From assembly GCA_964630925.1 (NCBI GenBank), contig CAZVZK010000046.1, positions 1 to 64,000 of the forward strand: a DNA stretch of 64,000 bases, read 5' to 3'. The DNA comes from RGDT01 sp964630925. Its GTDB lineage: Bacteria > Planctomycetota > Planctomycetia > Gemmatales > Gemmataceae. Of the stretch, positions 46,941 through 56,009 are shown in pieces. The notes beneath the pieces are model-generated. The model was given only the letters and a program-made list of their open reading frames with translations. It ran no database searches and was not told where the DNA came from. Positions within the stretch are counted from its first letter, which is position 1, and each line of letters begins with the position of its first letter. The position numbers and the translations under genes were made by a program.

Positions 46941-49295
46941 ATGGCCGAGACGATCACGACGGTGACGCTGCGCGAAGAGACCCAACAGCGCTATCTGACC
47001 TACGCGATGTCGGTCATCAAGTCGCGCGCGCTGCCGGACGTGCGCGACGGCCTCAAGCCCGTGCAGCGCCGCATCCTGTACACCATGTACCACGACCTGC
47101 GGCTCACCTTCGACGCCAAGCCGCGTAAGTGCGCCAAGATCTGCGGCGACGTGACCGGCACCTACCACCCCCACGGCAGCGCGGCGGCCTACGAGGCCCT
47201 CGTGCGCCTCACCCAGCCGTGGGTCATGCGCGCCCCCCTCGTGGACGGACAGGGCAACTTCGGCTCCCTCGACGGCGACACCCCCGCCGCCGACCGCTAC
47301 ACCGAGGCCAAGCTGACGGCCATCGCCGAGAGCCTGCTCAGCGAGCTGGCGCAGCGGACCGTGCCCATGCAGCCCAACTACGAGAACACCTGTCAGGAGC
47401 CGATGGTCCTGCCCGCGCAGTTCCCCCACCTCCTCGTCAACGGCTCCTCGGGCATCGCCGTCGGCCTGGCCACCAACATCCCGCCGCATAACCTCGGCGA
47501 GTGCTGCCGCGCCGCCGCCTTCCTCATCGAGAACCCGGACGCCACCACCGCACAGATCATGGAGAAGGTCAAGGGGCCCGACTTCCCCCTCGGGGGCAAG
47601 ATCATCACCGACCGGGCCACCCTCCGCAAGATCTACGAGGACGGCCACGGCACCATCAAGATCCAGGCCGAGTGGAAGGTCGAGGACCTCCCGCGCAAGC
47701 AGCAGATCGTGGTCACGTCGCTGCCCTACGGGGTGGACAAGGCCAGGCTGGAGCAGGAGATCGGCGCCTTCATCGCCGACCGCAGGCTCCCCCAGCTCCT
47801 CAACATCGTCAACGAGTCGAACGAGAAGGACGGCATGCGGATGGTCATGGAGATGAAGGCGGGCAGCGACCCGAACCTCATCATGGCCTACCTCTACAAG
47901 CACACGGCCATGCAGGACACGTTCCCCGTGAACATGACCTGCCTGGTGCCGGACGTGAACATCCACGGCGAGCCGATCACCCGGCCGCAGCGCCTCTCCC
48001 TCAAGGAGATGCTCCGCTACTTCGCCGACTTCCGCCTGGAGACCGTGCGGCGCCGCTTCCAGTTCAAGCTGGAGAACCTCAAGCGGCGCATCCACATCCT
48101 CGACGGCTTCCGCAAGGTCTTCGACGCCCTCGATGAGGCCATCCGCCTGATCCGCGAATCGACGGGGAAGGCGGAGGCCGCCGAGAAGCTCATCGCCCGC
48201 TTCAAGCTGGACGAGGCCCAGGCCGACGCGGTCCTCGACGCGCAGCTCTACAAGCTCGCCTCGATGGAGATCAAGAAGATCCTCGAGGAGCTGAAGGAGA
48301 AGAAGGCCGAGGCCAAGGAGATCGAGGCGATCCTCGGGTCGGAGACGCGACTGTGGGGCGTGGTGACGGGCGAGCTGAACGCCCTGGCCGAGACGCACGC
48401 GAAGGACCGCAGGCGGACGCGGCTGGGGTCGAGCGAGGACGAGGTGGAGTTCGACCCGGAGGCGTACATCGTGCGCGAGAACACCAACGTCGTGCTGACG
48501 CGCGACGGGTGGGTCAAGCGCGTGGGCCGGCTGGCGTCGGTGGAGACGACGCGCGTCCGCGAGGGGGACGAGGTCATCGCCGTCCTGCCCGGCAGCACGG
48601 TGGATCATGTGGTGTTCTTCGCGGACGACGGGACGTGCTACACGATGCGCATGCTGGACGTGCCGGCGAGCCACGGCTACGGCGACCCGATCACGAAGTT
48701 CTTCAAGCTGGCCGACCAGGTGAAGGTGATCGGGGCGGCGACGACGGACCCGCGGTTCACGCCCGAGGACAGGGAGGACGGCTGGCCGTACATCTTCGCG
48801 GCGACGGCGCAGGGCCAGGTGCTGAGGACGCCGCTGGGGCCGTACCGCACGGGATCGACGAAGGCCGGCCGGAAGTACCTCAAGCTGAACGAGGGCGACC
48901 GGGTGGCGGCCGCGTGCGTCGTGACGGACGAGACCTCCGTGATGTTGGCGTCGCGTGGAGGCCACGTGATCCACTTCGCGATGGAGGACGTGAACATCCT
49001 CACGGGCGTGGGCAAGGGCGTGATGGGGATCAAGCTGGATGACGATGATGTGTGCCTGGGGGCGGCGGTGATGGGGCCGGGGATGTCGCGCCTGGTGATG
49101 GAGGTGGACGACGGGCAGACGAAGGAGTTCACGAACCGGCACGAGCAGGTGGGGCGTGGCGGCAAGGGGTTCAAGGCGGTGACGAGGCGGTCGTTCGGGC
49201 GGGTGGTGCCGCCGGCGATCGAACTGGCGGACTGGGACGCGCTGGCGGAGAAGGAGCCGAAGAAGGAGAACGGGGACAAGGGGCTGTTCGAGTGA
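46941..49295 (+). CDS. parC: Type IIA topoisomerase subunit A (parC-like)
   Basis: 784 residues from the ATG at 46941 (GTG at 46938 is also in frame). It cuts and rejoins DNA with subunit B. The active-site Tyr is in AADRYTEAKL; LVNGSSGIAVGLATNIPPHNL is the conserved breakage-reunion core. The QEPMVLPAQFPH segment resembles ParC more than GyrA. The C-terminal beta-pinwheel is present but has a GRGGKGF motif at about residue 737-743, near the end, rather than a first-blade GyrA box. It is paired with a parE-like gene, so topoisomerase IV is more likely than gyrase, though planctomycete families are not safely separated by eye. Confidence 0.88.
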   Translation: MAETITTVTLREETQQRYLTYAMSVIKSRALPDVRDGLKPVQRRILYTMYHDLRLTFDAKPRKCAKICGDVTGTYHPHGSAAAYEALVRLTQPWVMRAPLVDGQGNFGSLDGDTPAADRYTEAKLTAIAESLLSELAQRTVPMQPNYENTCQEPMVLPAQFPHLLVNGSSGIAVGLATNIPPHNLGECCRAAAFLIENPDATTAQIMEKVKGPDFPLGGKIITDRATLRKIYEDGHGTIKIQAEWKVEDLPRKQQIVVTSLPYGVDKARLEQEIGAFIADRRLPQLLNIVNESNEKDGMRMVMEMKAGSDPNLIMAYLYKHTAMQDTFPVNMTCLVPDVNIHGEPITRPQRLSLKEMLRYFADFRLETVRRRFQFKLENLKRRIHILDGFRKVFDALDEAIRLIRESTGKAEAAEKLIARFKLDEAQADAVLDAQLYKLASMEIKKILEELKEKKAEAKEIEAILGSETRLWGVVTGELNALAETHAKDRRRTRLGSSEDEVEFDPEAYIVRENTNVVLTRDGWVKRVGRLASVETTRVREGDEVIAVLPGSTVDHVVFFADDGTCYTMRMLDVPASHGYGDPITKFFKLADQVKVIGAATTDPRFTPEDREDGWPYIFAATAQGQVLRTPLGPYRTGSTKAGRKYLKLNEGDRVAAACVVTDETSVMLASRGGHVIHFAMEDVNILTGVGKGVMGIKLDDDDVCLGAAVMGPGMSRLVMEVDDGQTKEFTNRHEQVGRGGKGFKAVTRRSFGRVVPPAIELADWDALAEKEPKKENGDKGLFE

Positions 49296-49297
49296 CC

Positions 49298-49819
49298 ATG
49301 ATGGCGACGATCAGCGACCTGATGAGGTTGGAGGGACGCGCCGAGCTGGTGCGCGGTGAGATCCGCCGCCTCTCGCTGCTCCGCTACGGCGAGGCCATCG
49401 CGGTAGGGAACATTCGGTTCGCACTGCATCGCGTGGAGGGCCCGCTGCGGGGCGAGGTGTATGGGACGACGTTGGTTTACGCCCTCCCGACGCAGCCTTC
49501 GGGCCGGCAGACGATCAGCCCGGTGGTGTCGTGGTTCGCGGGGCCGTGGCCGGAGGATCGGATGGGGCCGATCATCGGGGCGCCCCGCTTCGCCGGGGAG
49601 CTAAGCGACGAGCCGGAGCTGGATGCCAGGAGGGCGGACTACTTCAGGGCGGGGACGCTGGTGTTGTGGGAGATCGACGTTCGGGCCGCGACGGTCCGCG
49701 TGTGGCGGAATGGTGAGGCCGAGCCGAGGACGTTCGTGGGCGGGCAGGTGATCGACGCCGAGCCGGCGATACCGGGCTGGACGATGAGCGTCGACGAGGT
49801 ATTCTCGGACGGGCCTTGA
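49298..49819 (+). CDS. Uma2-family (DUF820) PD-(D/E)xK nuclease-like protein
   Basis: 173 residues from the ATG at 49298 (GTG at 49292 overlaps the parC stop as GTGA; ATG at 49301 also possible). The pattern RAELVRGEIRRLS, a beta-rich core, then DARRADYFRAGTLVLWEIDV is typical of the Uma2 family, which has the restriction-endonuclease-like fold and unknown substrate. The expected acidic residue is present in FAGELSDEPE, but the following lysine of the active site seems replaced by Arg (ARRADYF), so activity is doubtful. It is wedged between parC and parE and in line with both. Confidence 0.8.
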   Translation: MMATISDLMRLEGRAELVRGEIRRLSLLRYGEAIAVGNIRFALHRVEGPLRGEVYGTTLVYALPTQPSGRQTISPVVSWFAGPWPEDRMGPIIGAPRFAGELSDEPELDARRADYFRAGTLVLWEIDVRAATVRVWRNGEAEPRTFVGGQVIDAEPAIPGWTMSVDEVFSDGP

Positions 49820-49878
49820 GAGAAGGCCCCTGGGTGGCACATCAGACAAGCGGGATCACAGACGGGAAGCCAAACTCT

Positions 49879-51804
49879 ATGAGCGCCGCGATCAGCAACA
49901 ACTACGGTGCGGGCGACATCGTCGTGCTCGAGGGGCTCGAGCCGGTGCGCAAGCGCCCGGCCATGTACATCGGGGACACCTCGCGCAACGGGCTGCACCA
50001 CCTCGTGTGGGAGATCGTCGATAACTCCGTGGACGAGTACCTCAACGGCCACGCCGACTCCATCACCGTCATCCTGCACAAGAAGGGCGACGCGGTCACG
50101 GTCATCGACAACGGCCGCGGCATCCCCGTCGGCATGCACCCCAAGCACAAGAAGCCGACGCTCGAATTGATCCTCACGACGCTGCACTCCGGCGGCAAGT
50201 TCGGCGAGGGCAACGGCTACACCTACTCGGGCGGCCTGCACGGCGTGGGCTCGTCGGTGGTCAACGCCCTGTCGAAGAAGCTGACGGCGACCATCAAGCG
50301 CGACGGGTTCGAGTGGCAGCAGACGTTCGCGCGCGGGAAGGTGGCGACGCAGCTGGAGAAGGTGGGGCCGAGCCGGGGGCACGGGACGAGCATCACGTTC
50401 GAGCCGGACGCGGAGATCTTCCGCACCACCCAGTTCGACGCGGAGCTGATCCGGTCGCGGCTGGACGACATGGCGTACATCCACAGCGGGCTGCGGATCA
50501 CGTTCAAGAACGAGGTGACGGGGGAGACGCACGACCTGACGCATCCGGGCGGGGTGCCGGAGTTCCTCGACCACCTGGTGAAAGGGGCGGGGAAGGCGAC
50601 GGTGGCGGAGACGCCGTTCACGCTGGCGCGGAAGGACGGGGACCGGATCGAGGTGGCCCTGTGGTGGACGGAGTCCACCGACGACGGCATCCGCAGCTAC
50701 GTGAACGGCATCCGGACGGCGGGGGGGGGGACGCACGAGAACGGGCTGAAGGCGGGGGTGACGAAGGCGGTCCGCAACTACATCGCGACGCACGACGTGA
50801 AGACGAAGGGGCTGGACATCACGGCGGAGGACATCCGCGAGGGCGTGGTCGCGGTGCTGTCGGTGTTCGTCCGGGAGCCGATGTTCCAGGGGCAGACGAA
50901 GGACCGGCTGAACAACCCGGAGTGGGCGGGGACCGTCGATAACTTCGTGCGCAGCGGCCTGGAGGCGTGGCTCAACGCCAACATGACCGCCGCCGACCAG
51001 ATCATCGGGCGCATCGTGATGGCGGCGCGGGCGCGGCTGGCGTCGCGCGAGGCCGTGGCGGAGGTGAAGCGCAAGACGCTCACGTCGCGGCGTGTGAACC
51101 TGCCCGGGAAGCTGGCCGACTGCAAGTCCACGGCGATGGAGGAGACGGAGCTGTTCATCGTGGAGGGCGACTCGGCGGGCGGGTCGGCGAAGCAGGGGCG
51201 CAACAACAAGACGCAGGCGGTCCTGCCGCTGCGCGGCAAGATCCTCAACAGCGAGGGCCTGGCCCTGGCGAAGGCGCTCCAGAACGCCGAGCTGAGCGAC
51301 CTGGTGAGCGCCATCGGCACGGGCGTCGGCGACAAGTTCAACCTCGCCGGGCTGCGCTACGGCAAGATCATCCTCCTGATGGACGCGGACTCCGACGGCA
51401 TGCACATCTCGACCCTGCTGCTGGCGTTCTTCTTCCGCCACATGCCCGAGCTGATCAAGAAGGGGCACGTGTTCCTGGCGGCGCCGCCGCTGTACAAGAT
51501 CCAGGTCGGGAAGGAGACGCACTGGGCGCGCGACGACAGGCACAAGGACCAGATCCTCGCCGGCCTGCGCTCGAACGCCAAGTACGAGATCTCGCGGTTC
51601 AAGGGGCTGGGCGAGATGAACCCGCCGGTGCTGGCGGCGACGACGCTCGACCCTAAGTTCCGGACCCTGTTGAAGGTGGACATCGGGTCGCTCATCGAGA
51701 CGGACCGGACCTTCGTGGACCTGCTCGGCAAGGACGCGGGGCAGCGGCAGCGGCTGGTGATGGAGCAGGCGGACAAGGTCAAGAATGCGGACCTGGACGT
51801 GTGA
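49879..51804 (+). CDS. parE: Type IIA topoisomerase subunit B (parE-like)
   Basis: 641 residues from the ATG at 49879 (MSAAISNNYG), chosen over an upstream frame that overlaps Uma2. The GHKL ATPase motifs are VDNSVDEYLNGHA, DNGRGIPVG and GLHGVGSSVVNALS. TOPRIM motifs are EGDSAGGSAKQ and DADSDG; DADSDG rather than DADVDG is the ParE form. FKGLGEMNP lies near the C-terminus. A run of ten G at 50721-50730 encodes three Gly in frame (TAGGGTHENG). It forms the heterotetramer with the parC product. Confidence 0.9.
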   Translation: MSAAISNNYGAGDIVVLEGLEPVRKRPAMYIGDTSRNGLHHLVWEIVDNSVDEYLNGHADSITVILHKKGDAVTVIDNGRGIPVGMHPKHKKPTLELILTTLHSGGKFGEGNGYTYSGGLHGVGSSVVNALSKKLTATIKRDGFEWQQTFARGKVATQLEKVGPSRGHGTSITFEPDAEIFRTTQFDAELIRSRLDDMAYIHSGLRITFKNEVTGETHDLTHPGGVPEFLDHLVKGAGKATVAETPFTLARKDGDRIEVALWWTESTDDGIRSYVNGIRTAGGGTHENGLKAGVTKAVRNYIATHDVKTKGLDITAEDIREGVVAVLSVFVREPMFQGQTKDRLNNPEWAGTVDNFVRSGLEAWLNANMTAADQIIGRIVMAARARLASREAVAEVKRKTLTSRRVNLPGKLADCKSTAMEETELFIVEGDSAGGSAKQGRNNKTQAVLPLRGKILNSEGLALAKALQNAELSDLVSAIGTGVGDKFNLAGLRYGKIILLMDADSDGMHISTLLLAFFFRHMPELIKKGHVFLAAPPLYKIQVGKETHWARDDRHKDQILAGLRSNAKYEISRFKGLGEMNPPVLAATTLDPKFRTLLKVDIGSLIETDRTFVDLLGKDAGQRQRLVMEQADKVKNADLDV

Positions 51805-51809
51805 GGGAT

Positions 51810-51830
51810 CGACAGGCTGGAAGCTTGTCG
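51810..51830. terminator. Convergent terminator hairpin between parE and the ABC transporter ATPase
   Basis: CGACAGGCT (51810-51818) pairs with AGCTTGTCG (51822-51830), one G-U wobble, loop GGA. It lies in the 38-bp gap between converging genes, fitting a bidirectional terminator, without a U-run. Confidence 0.45.
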
Positions 51831-51842
51831 CCACGGAAACAG

Positions 51843-52604
51843 TCACGCCGCCTTCGCCTTGGCCAGCATGTGCGACTGGTACGCCTCCACCACGTCCTCG
51901 GGGGCGCCGAGCATGCGGACGCGGCCCTGCTCGAGCCAGGCGGCCTGGTTGCACATCTGCTTGACCGAGTCGAGCGAGTGCGTCACCAGGACCATGATGC
52001 GTGCCTGTGACATCAGGGCGCGCATGCGGGCCTTGGCCTTCTCCAGGAAGCCGGCGTCGCCCGCCGCCAACACCTCGTCCATGAGCAACACTTCGGGCTC
52101 CAGGGCGGTCGAGATGGAGAAGGCGAGGCGGACGAGCATGCCCGACGAATAATACTTGATCGGCATGTCGAGCTGGGCGTCGGTCAGCTCGGTGAAGGCG
52201 CCGATGTCCTTGACCTTGGGCTCCAGCCGCGCGGGCGGCTCCTTGAGGAGGTAGCCGCGGTAGCGGATGTTCTCCCAGCCGGTGGCGTCCTCCTCGAAGC
52301 CCAGCAGCAGCTCGAACAGGGAGCTGATGCGGCCCTCGACGAGGCGTGTCCCCCGCGTGGGGCGGTAGACGCCGGCGAGGAGGCGGAGCAGCGACGACTT
52401 GCCCGCGCCGTTGTGGCCCACGACGCCGAGGCGTGCGCCGTCGTGCAATTCGAGGTCGATGCCACGCAACGCCTCCACCGTGGGCGGCGGCGGGAGGTGG
52501 CGGCCCAGGCCGAAGAGGCGGAGCATGGTGTCCTTGATCGACGTGCTGCCACGCTTGCGCGGGCGGAACGTGAGGTGGACGTCTTTCAGCGAGATGCGTG
52601 CCAT
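51843..52604 (-). CDS. wzt: Polysaccharide ABC exporter, ATP-binding subunit (Wzt-like)
   Basis: 253 residues. Walker A GHNGAGKSS, the RISSLFELLLGFEEDATGWEN signature typical of polysaccharide ABC ATPases, the ABC signature YSSGM, and Walker B LLMDEVLAAGD are all intact. It has no C-terminal carbohydrate-binding domain, so it is the short Wzt/TagH type. With the permease 8 bp away it should export a lipid-linked glycan (O-antigen, wall-like or capsular polymer). Confidence 0.93.
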   Translation of the reverse strand: MARISLKDVHLTFRPRKRGSTSIKDTMLRLFGLGRHLPPPPTVEALRGIDLELHDGARLGVVGHNGAGKSSLLRLLAGVYRPTRGTRLVEGRISSLFELLLGFEEDATGWENIRYRGYLLKEPPARLEPKVKDIGAFTELTDAQLDMPIKYYSSGMLVRLAFSISTALEPEVLLMDEVLAAGDAGFLEKAKARMRALMSQARIMVLVTHSLDSVKQMCNQAAWLEQGRVRMLGAPEDVVEAYQSHMLAKAKAA

Positions 52605-52612
52605 GTCGGGCC

Positions 52613-53419
52613 TCAGAGGGCGAAGATGAGGTCGCTCTCCAGGCGGGCGACGAGGGCGACGGCGACCCCGGCGACGGGGAGGACCATGAGGGCGGCCCTG
52701 GCGTACATCCAGAGCGAGGGGATGTCGCCGGAGAGCAGCGGTCCGCGGAGCAGGTCGAGGAGGACGGCCAGGGGGTTGATGTCGATGATCCAGCCGAGGC
52801 CGTTGCCGTGCAGCAGGGCGGCGGGGTAGATGACGGGCGTGAGGTAGAAGAGCATCTGCAGCCCGACCTCAAGCAAGTGCTGGGTGTCGGGGAGGTAGAC
52901 GTGGGAGAAGGCGGCGACGGTGGCCAGGGACCAGCACAGGACGAAGAGGAGGACGACGACGGGGACGGCGGCGAGCAGGCCGGCGACGTGGACGGTCCCC
53001 GCGCCGATCCAGCCGAAGACGGCGGCGAGGAGCAGCGACAGGGAGAAGTGGAAGCCGAGGATGAGGACGACGCGGAGGGGGAAGATCAGGGTGGGCAGGG
53101 GCTGCTGGCGCATGTACGGCTCGGCGGCGATGAGGCTGGTGCAGCCCTGGAGGCAGGACTGCTGGAACATGGTCCAGAAGGCGACGCCGGCGAGGAGGGC
53201 GGGGCCGAACTGCCAGAACCCGACGCCCATGACGCGGCTGTAGACGGCGGTGAGGACCAGGGCCATGCACAGCGGCTGCAGCAGCGACCAGCCCACCCCG
53301 AGGACGCTACGCCGGTAGCGTTTCTGCACGTCGCACATGACGAGGTGGAACCAGAAGTGGCGGCACTCCCACACCTCGCGGACGTAGTCGCGGACGCCGC
53401 GGACGAGATCGGCAAGCAT
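52613..53419 (-). CDS. wzm: Polysaccharide ABC exporter, permease subunit (Wzm-like)
   Basis: 268 residues from the ATG at 53417-53419 (MLADLVRG). Six hydrophobic helices of the ABC-2 family are present. FHLVMCDVQKRYRRSVLGVGW is the typical N-terminal amphipathic coupling segment before the first helix, and LFYLTPVIYPAALL is the late conserved segment. It pairs with the Wzt-like ATPase. rmlB upstream suggests the glycan includes a 6-deoxysugar. Confidence 0.93.
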   Translation of the reverse strand: MLADLVRGVRDYVREVWECRHFWFHLVMCDVQKRYRRSVLGVGWSLLQPLCMALVLTAVYSRVMGVGFWQFGPALLAGVAFWTMFQQSCLQGCTSLIAAEPYMRQQPLPTLIFPLRVVLILGFHFSLSLLLAAVFGWIGAGTVHVAGLLAAVPVVVLLFVLCWSLATVAAFSHVYLPDTQHLLEVGLQMLFYLTPVIYPAALLHGNGLGWIIDINPLAVLLDLLRGPLLSGDIPSLWMYARAALMVLPVAGVAVALVARLESDLIFAL

Positions 53420-53474
53420 CGTCGGTGTTCCTTCTGTCCGCGGGCGGTGGCCGGTGGGGTGTCCCATGTCTGTG

Positions 53475-53540
53475 TGGCCGGGGTCGGCCTTGAGACCCCG
53501 GTTCGGGCATCCGCCGGGGTCTCAAAGCCGACCCCGGCCA
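53475..53540. repeat. Long hairpin between rmlB and wzm
   Basis: The 27-bp arms (TGGCCGGGGTCGGCCTTGAG.. at 53475-53501 and reverse complement at 53514-53540) differ at one base and enclose a 12-nt loop. It could modulate read-through from rmlB into wzm, or be a dispersed palindromic element. Confidence 0.65.
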
Positions 53541-53560
53541 CCCGAGCGGAAGGCGGCGGC

Positions 53561-54559
53561 CTAGCCGGCGAGGCGCCCGGGGGCGGCGGTGCGGGCCAGG
53601 GCGGAGTGGATCCACCGCTGGTTGGCGCGGTACCAGGCGACGGTGTTGGCCAGACCGGCCTCGAACGTGACCTCGGGGCGCCAGCCCAGCTCGCGCTCGA
53701 TCTTCGTGCAGTCGATGGCGTACCGCCGGTCGTGCCCCGGGCGGTCGGCGACGTGGCGGATGAGGGAGCGCGGCTTGCCGAGGAGGCGGAGCAATTCGTG
53801 GGTGAGGTCGAGGTTGGTGCGTTCGCAGCGGCCGCCGATGTTGTACACCTCGCCGGGCCTGCCCTTCTGCCAGACGGCCTCGATGGCGCCGCAGTGGTCG
53901 GAGACGTGCAGCCAGTCGCGGACCTGCTGGCCGTCGCCGTAGACCGGCACGGACTGGTCGGACAGGAGGTTCTTGATGAACAGCGGGATGAGCTTCTCGG
54001 GGTACTGGTACGGCCCGTAGTTGTTCGAGCAGCGCGTGACGGTGATCGGCATGTGGAACGTGTGGGCGTAGGCGAGGGCGAGGAGGTCCGACGCCGCCTT
54101 GCTGGCCGAGTACGGGCTGGACGGGGCGAGCGGGGTGGTCTCGGTGAAGGCGCCGGTGTCGCCGAGGGAGCCATACACCTCGTCGGTGGAGACGTGGACG
54201 AACTTCTCGACGGGGTGCTCGCGGGCGGCGTCGAGGAGGACCTGGGTGCCGAGGACGTTGGTGCGGACGAAGGGGCCGGAGTCGTGGATGCTGCGGTCAA
54301 CGTGGGACTCGGCGGCGAAGTGGACGACCGAGGTGACGCCCTTCTTGAAGGCGTCGCGGACGGAGGCGCGGTCGCAGATGTCGGCGTGGACGAAGCGGTA
54401 GCGTGGGTCGTTGGCGAGGTCGGCGAGGTTGGCGGGGTTGCCGGCGTAGGTGAGGGCGTCGAGGTTGAGGACGGACGTGTCGGGGTGGGCGGCGAGGACG
54501 CGGCGGATGAAGTTGGAGCCGATGAAGCCGGCGCCGCCGGTGACGAGGAGGAGGGGCAT
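53561..54559 (-). CDS. rmlB: dTDP-glucose 4,6-dehydratase
   Basis: 332 residues. It converts dTDP-glucose to the 4-keto-6-deoxy sugar for deoxysugar synthesis. Extended SDR motifs are intact: GGAGFIGSN (8-16), STDEVYG, the YSASK catalytic pair, RCSNNYGPYQYPEKLIP and GDGQQVRDWLHV. No rmlA, C or D is nearby and no glycosyltransferase, so the rest of the pathway must be elsewhere. It is upstream of wzm on the same strand, with the hairpin at 53475-53540 between. Confidence 0.95.
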   Translation of the reverse strand: MPLLLVTGGAGFIGSNFIRRVLAAHPDTSVLNLDALTYAGNPANLADLANDPRYRFVHADICDRASVRDAFKKGVTSVVHFAAESHVDRSIHDSGPFVRTNVLGTQVLLDAAREHPVEKFVHVSTDEVYGSLGDTGAFTETTPLAPSSPYSASKAASDLLALAYAHTFHMPITVTRCSNNYGPYQYPEKLIPLFIKNLLSDQSVPVYGDGQQVRDWLHVSDHCGAIEAVWQKGRPGEVYNIGGRCERTNLDLTHELLRLLGKPRSLIRHVADRPGHDRRYAIDCTKIERELGWRPEVTFEAGLANTVAWYRANQRWIHSALARTAAPGRLAG

Positions 54560-54665
54560 CGGATGGGGTCCTTCCCAACGGAGACGTTCGGGCGTCCTTG
54601 GCCCGCTCGCCGGGAGGATAGCGTACAGGGCGGGCGGGGGTCAAGGGGGAGGCGCGGCGCCGGGT

Positions 54666-54790
54666 CACCCGGTCACCCGCTCACCCACTCACACCGTTGA
54701 GCAGGTGACTCTGGCATCAACCGACGCACCGTGTCACGCGTCGGCGGCGAGTGCGCGAGTCACCCGCTCACCCGCTCACCCGCTCACCGC
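54666..54790. repeat. Short tandem octamer runs (ACCCGCTC)
   Basis: Two clusters, about 54663-54692 and 54757-54787, of the unit ACCCGCTC (with ACCCGGTC and ACCCACTC variants), separated by non-repeat sequence. Function unknown. Confidence 0.7.
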
Positions 54791-55332
54791 ATCTCATATC
54801 GTCTCGCGTTGATTCGTAGCGTAGGGCAGGCTGCCAGCCTGCCGCCGGGCCGCGGGCCCGGCCAGCATGTGCGTCGCCCGGAGGGAACGATTCAACCCGA
54901 CCCGGTATGAGACGGGAGCGGACGGGTGGCGTGGCCGGGGGTGCGAATTGCATTTCATTTCAGACCCCCACACACGAACTTGAAATGAAGACGGTCAAGC
55001 CGTGTGAGCGCCACCGCGTGCCGGTGGCCGCCTGTGGTTGTCTCCGACGGACGCGACGCCCCGCCGGGCGCCGGACCATGTCGATCCCGGGCCCGGTCTT
55101 GTAGGTCGTGGTTGAGCCCGGCGTCAGCCGGGCGAAGCCCGACGTGACGCGCCACGGCCTGCGTGCGCGGGACGCAAGGCCCCGCCGGGCGCCGTGAGCG
55201 CGTGGCGAGGGGACGGTGGCTCTTGTCGGCCGGGTTGAGGGGCCACGGCCCAAAGCCGCGAGTCACCTGGCCACATGCTCACTTCGCGCACGCCCCGGCG
55301 GGCGCCGAGTCACATTCCACTTCCCGACGGCG

Positions 55333-55404
55333 TGGCATGTGACTCCGTCGCCGTAACATCATCTTGATTCAGCATTTGCATCGACTATTCCGAGTCACAT
55401 GCCA
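55333..55404. promoter_or_regulatory. 13-bp inverted repeat around an AT-richer patch
   Basis: TGGCATGTGACTC (55333-55345) and GAGTCACATGCCA (55392-55404) are exact reverse complements, separated by 46 nt that are AT-rich for this genome. A third GAGTCACAT copy lies near 55307. It could be an operator or a remnant of a small element. Confidence 0.4.
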
Positions 55405-56009
55405 GATGCCAGCACACGCCACCCCCGCCAGGAGACGGGAAAAGTCGGCAGGCCCCTTGACAGAACATGAACATCCGTCCAATACTACCAACAGGGAGTC
55501 CCTTCGCCCTCCCCTATCTCTCCGGTGCCCCGTGCCCAGACCTCCCCCGCAGCGAGAACCGCAACGTGGCAGCCCAACTTCCCGCCCTGGCCAAGATGGC
55601 GTCGGCGACGCCAGGTCGTTGGCCGTGATCCTGTCCGCGATCAACCTTGTTCCAGGCCCGTTGCAATCGCGCCCTTCTGCCGCTTGTCCGGTCCACTCGC
55701 CGCCGCCCCGTTGGGGGCAGTCGCCGCAATAGCTCACAGAGCCAGTAGGCGAAGGCGCGCGGCTTCACGGGTTCCCCGTAGGGCAGGCGGCCTCGCCTGC
55801 CGACATGACGCCACCCGTCGCTCACCGCCTCATCCCGCGGCCCCTCGTCGTACGTCTCCGCCGTGACGCACCGCCGTGCATGCCCCGCCCGGCACGCGCC
55901 GCGGCGGCCCCGGCCTGCCGGGAATCGAAATGAGCGGCCACAGACTCCACTGATCCCTACACCATGTCAGGAGCCGCATCATCTCTCCCCGTCATCCCTG
56001 GCGGTGCCC

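Larger units (their letters stand above)
54560..56009. other. 1.45-kb repeat-rich region without a convincing gene
   Basis: It holds several kinds of repeat: octamer ACCCGCTC runs near 54666-54700 and 54763-54790, TTTCATTTCA/TGAAATGAA around 54950-54985, the GAGTCACAT inverted pair at 55333-55404, and repeats of CCCCGCCGGGCGCC (about 55058 and 55182; reverse complement-like form near 55293). All open frames are of poor composition and I reject them. Part of it must drive the gene at 56010. Confidence 0.6.

Noticed and set aside
54907..55104. Small open frame (65 residues) in the repeat-rich region
   Set aside because: Poor composition, overlaps short inverted repeats and has no ribosome site or recognisable pattern.
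55364..55866. Several short open frames on both strands around 55.4-55.9 kb
   Set aside because: None has a convincing start site or domain and they overlap each other; I treat the region as non-coding.
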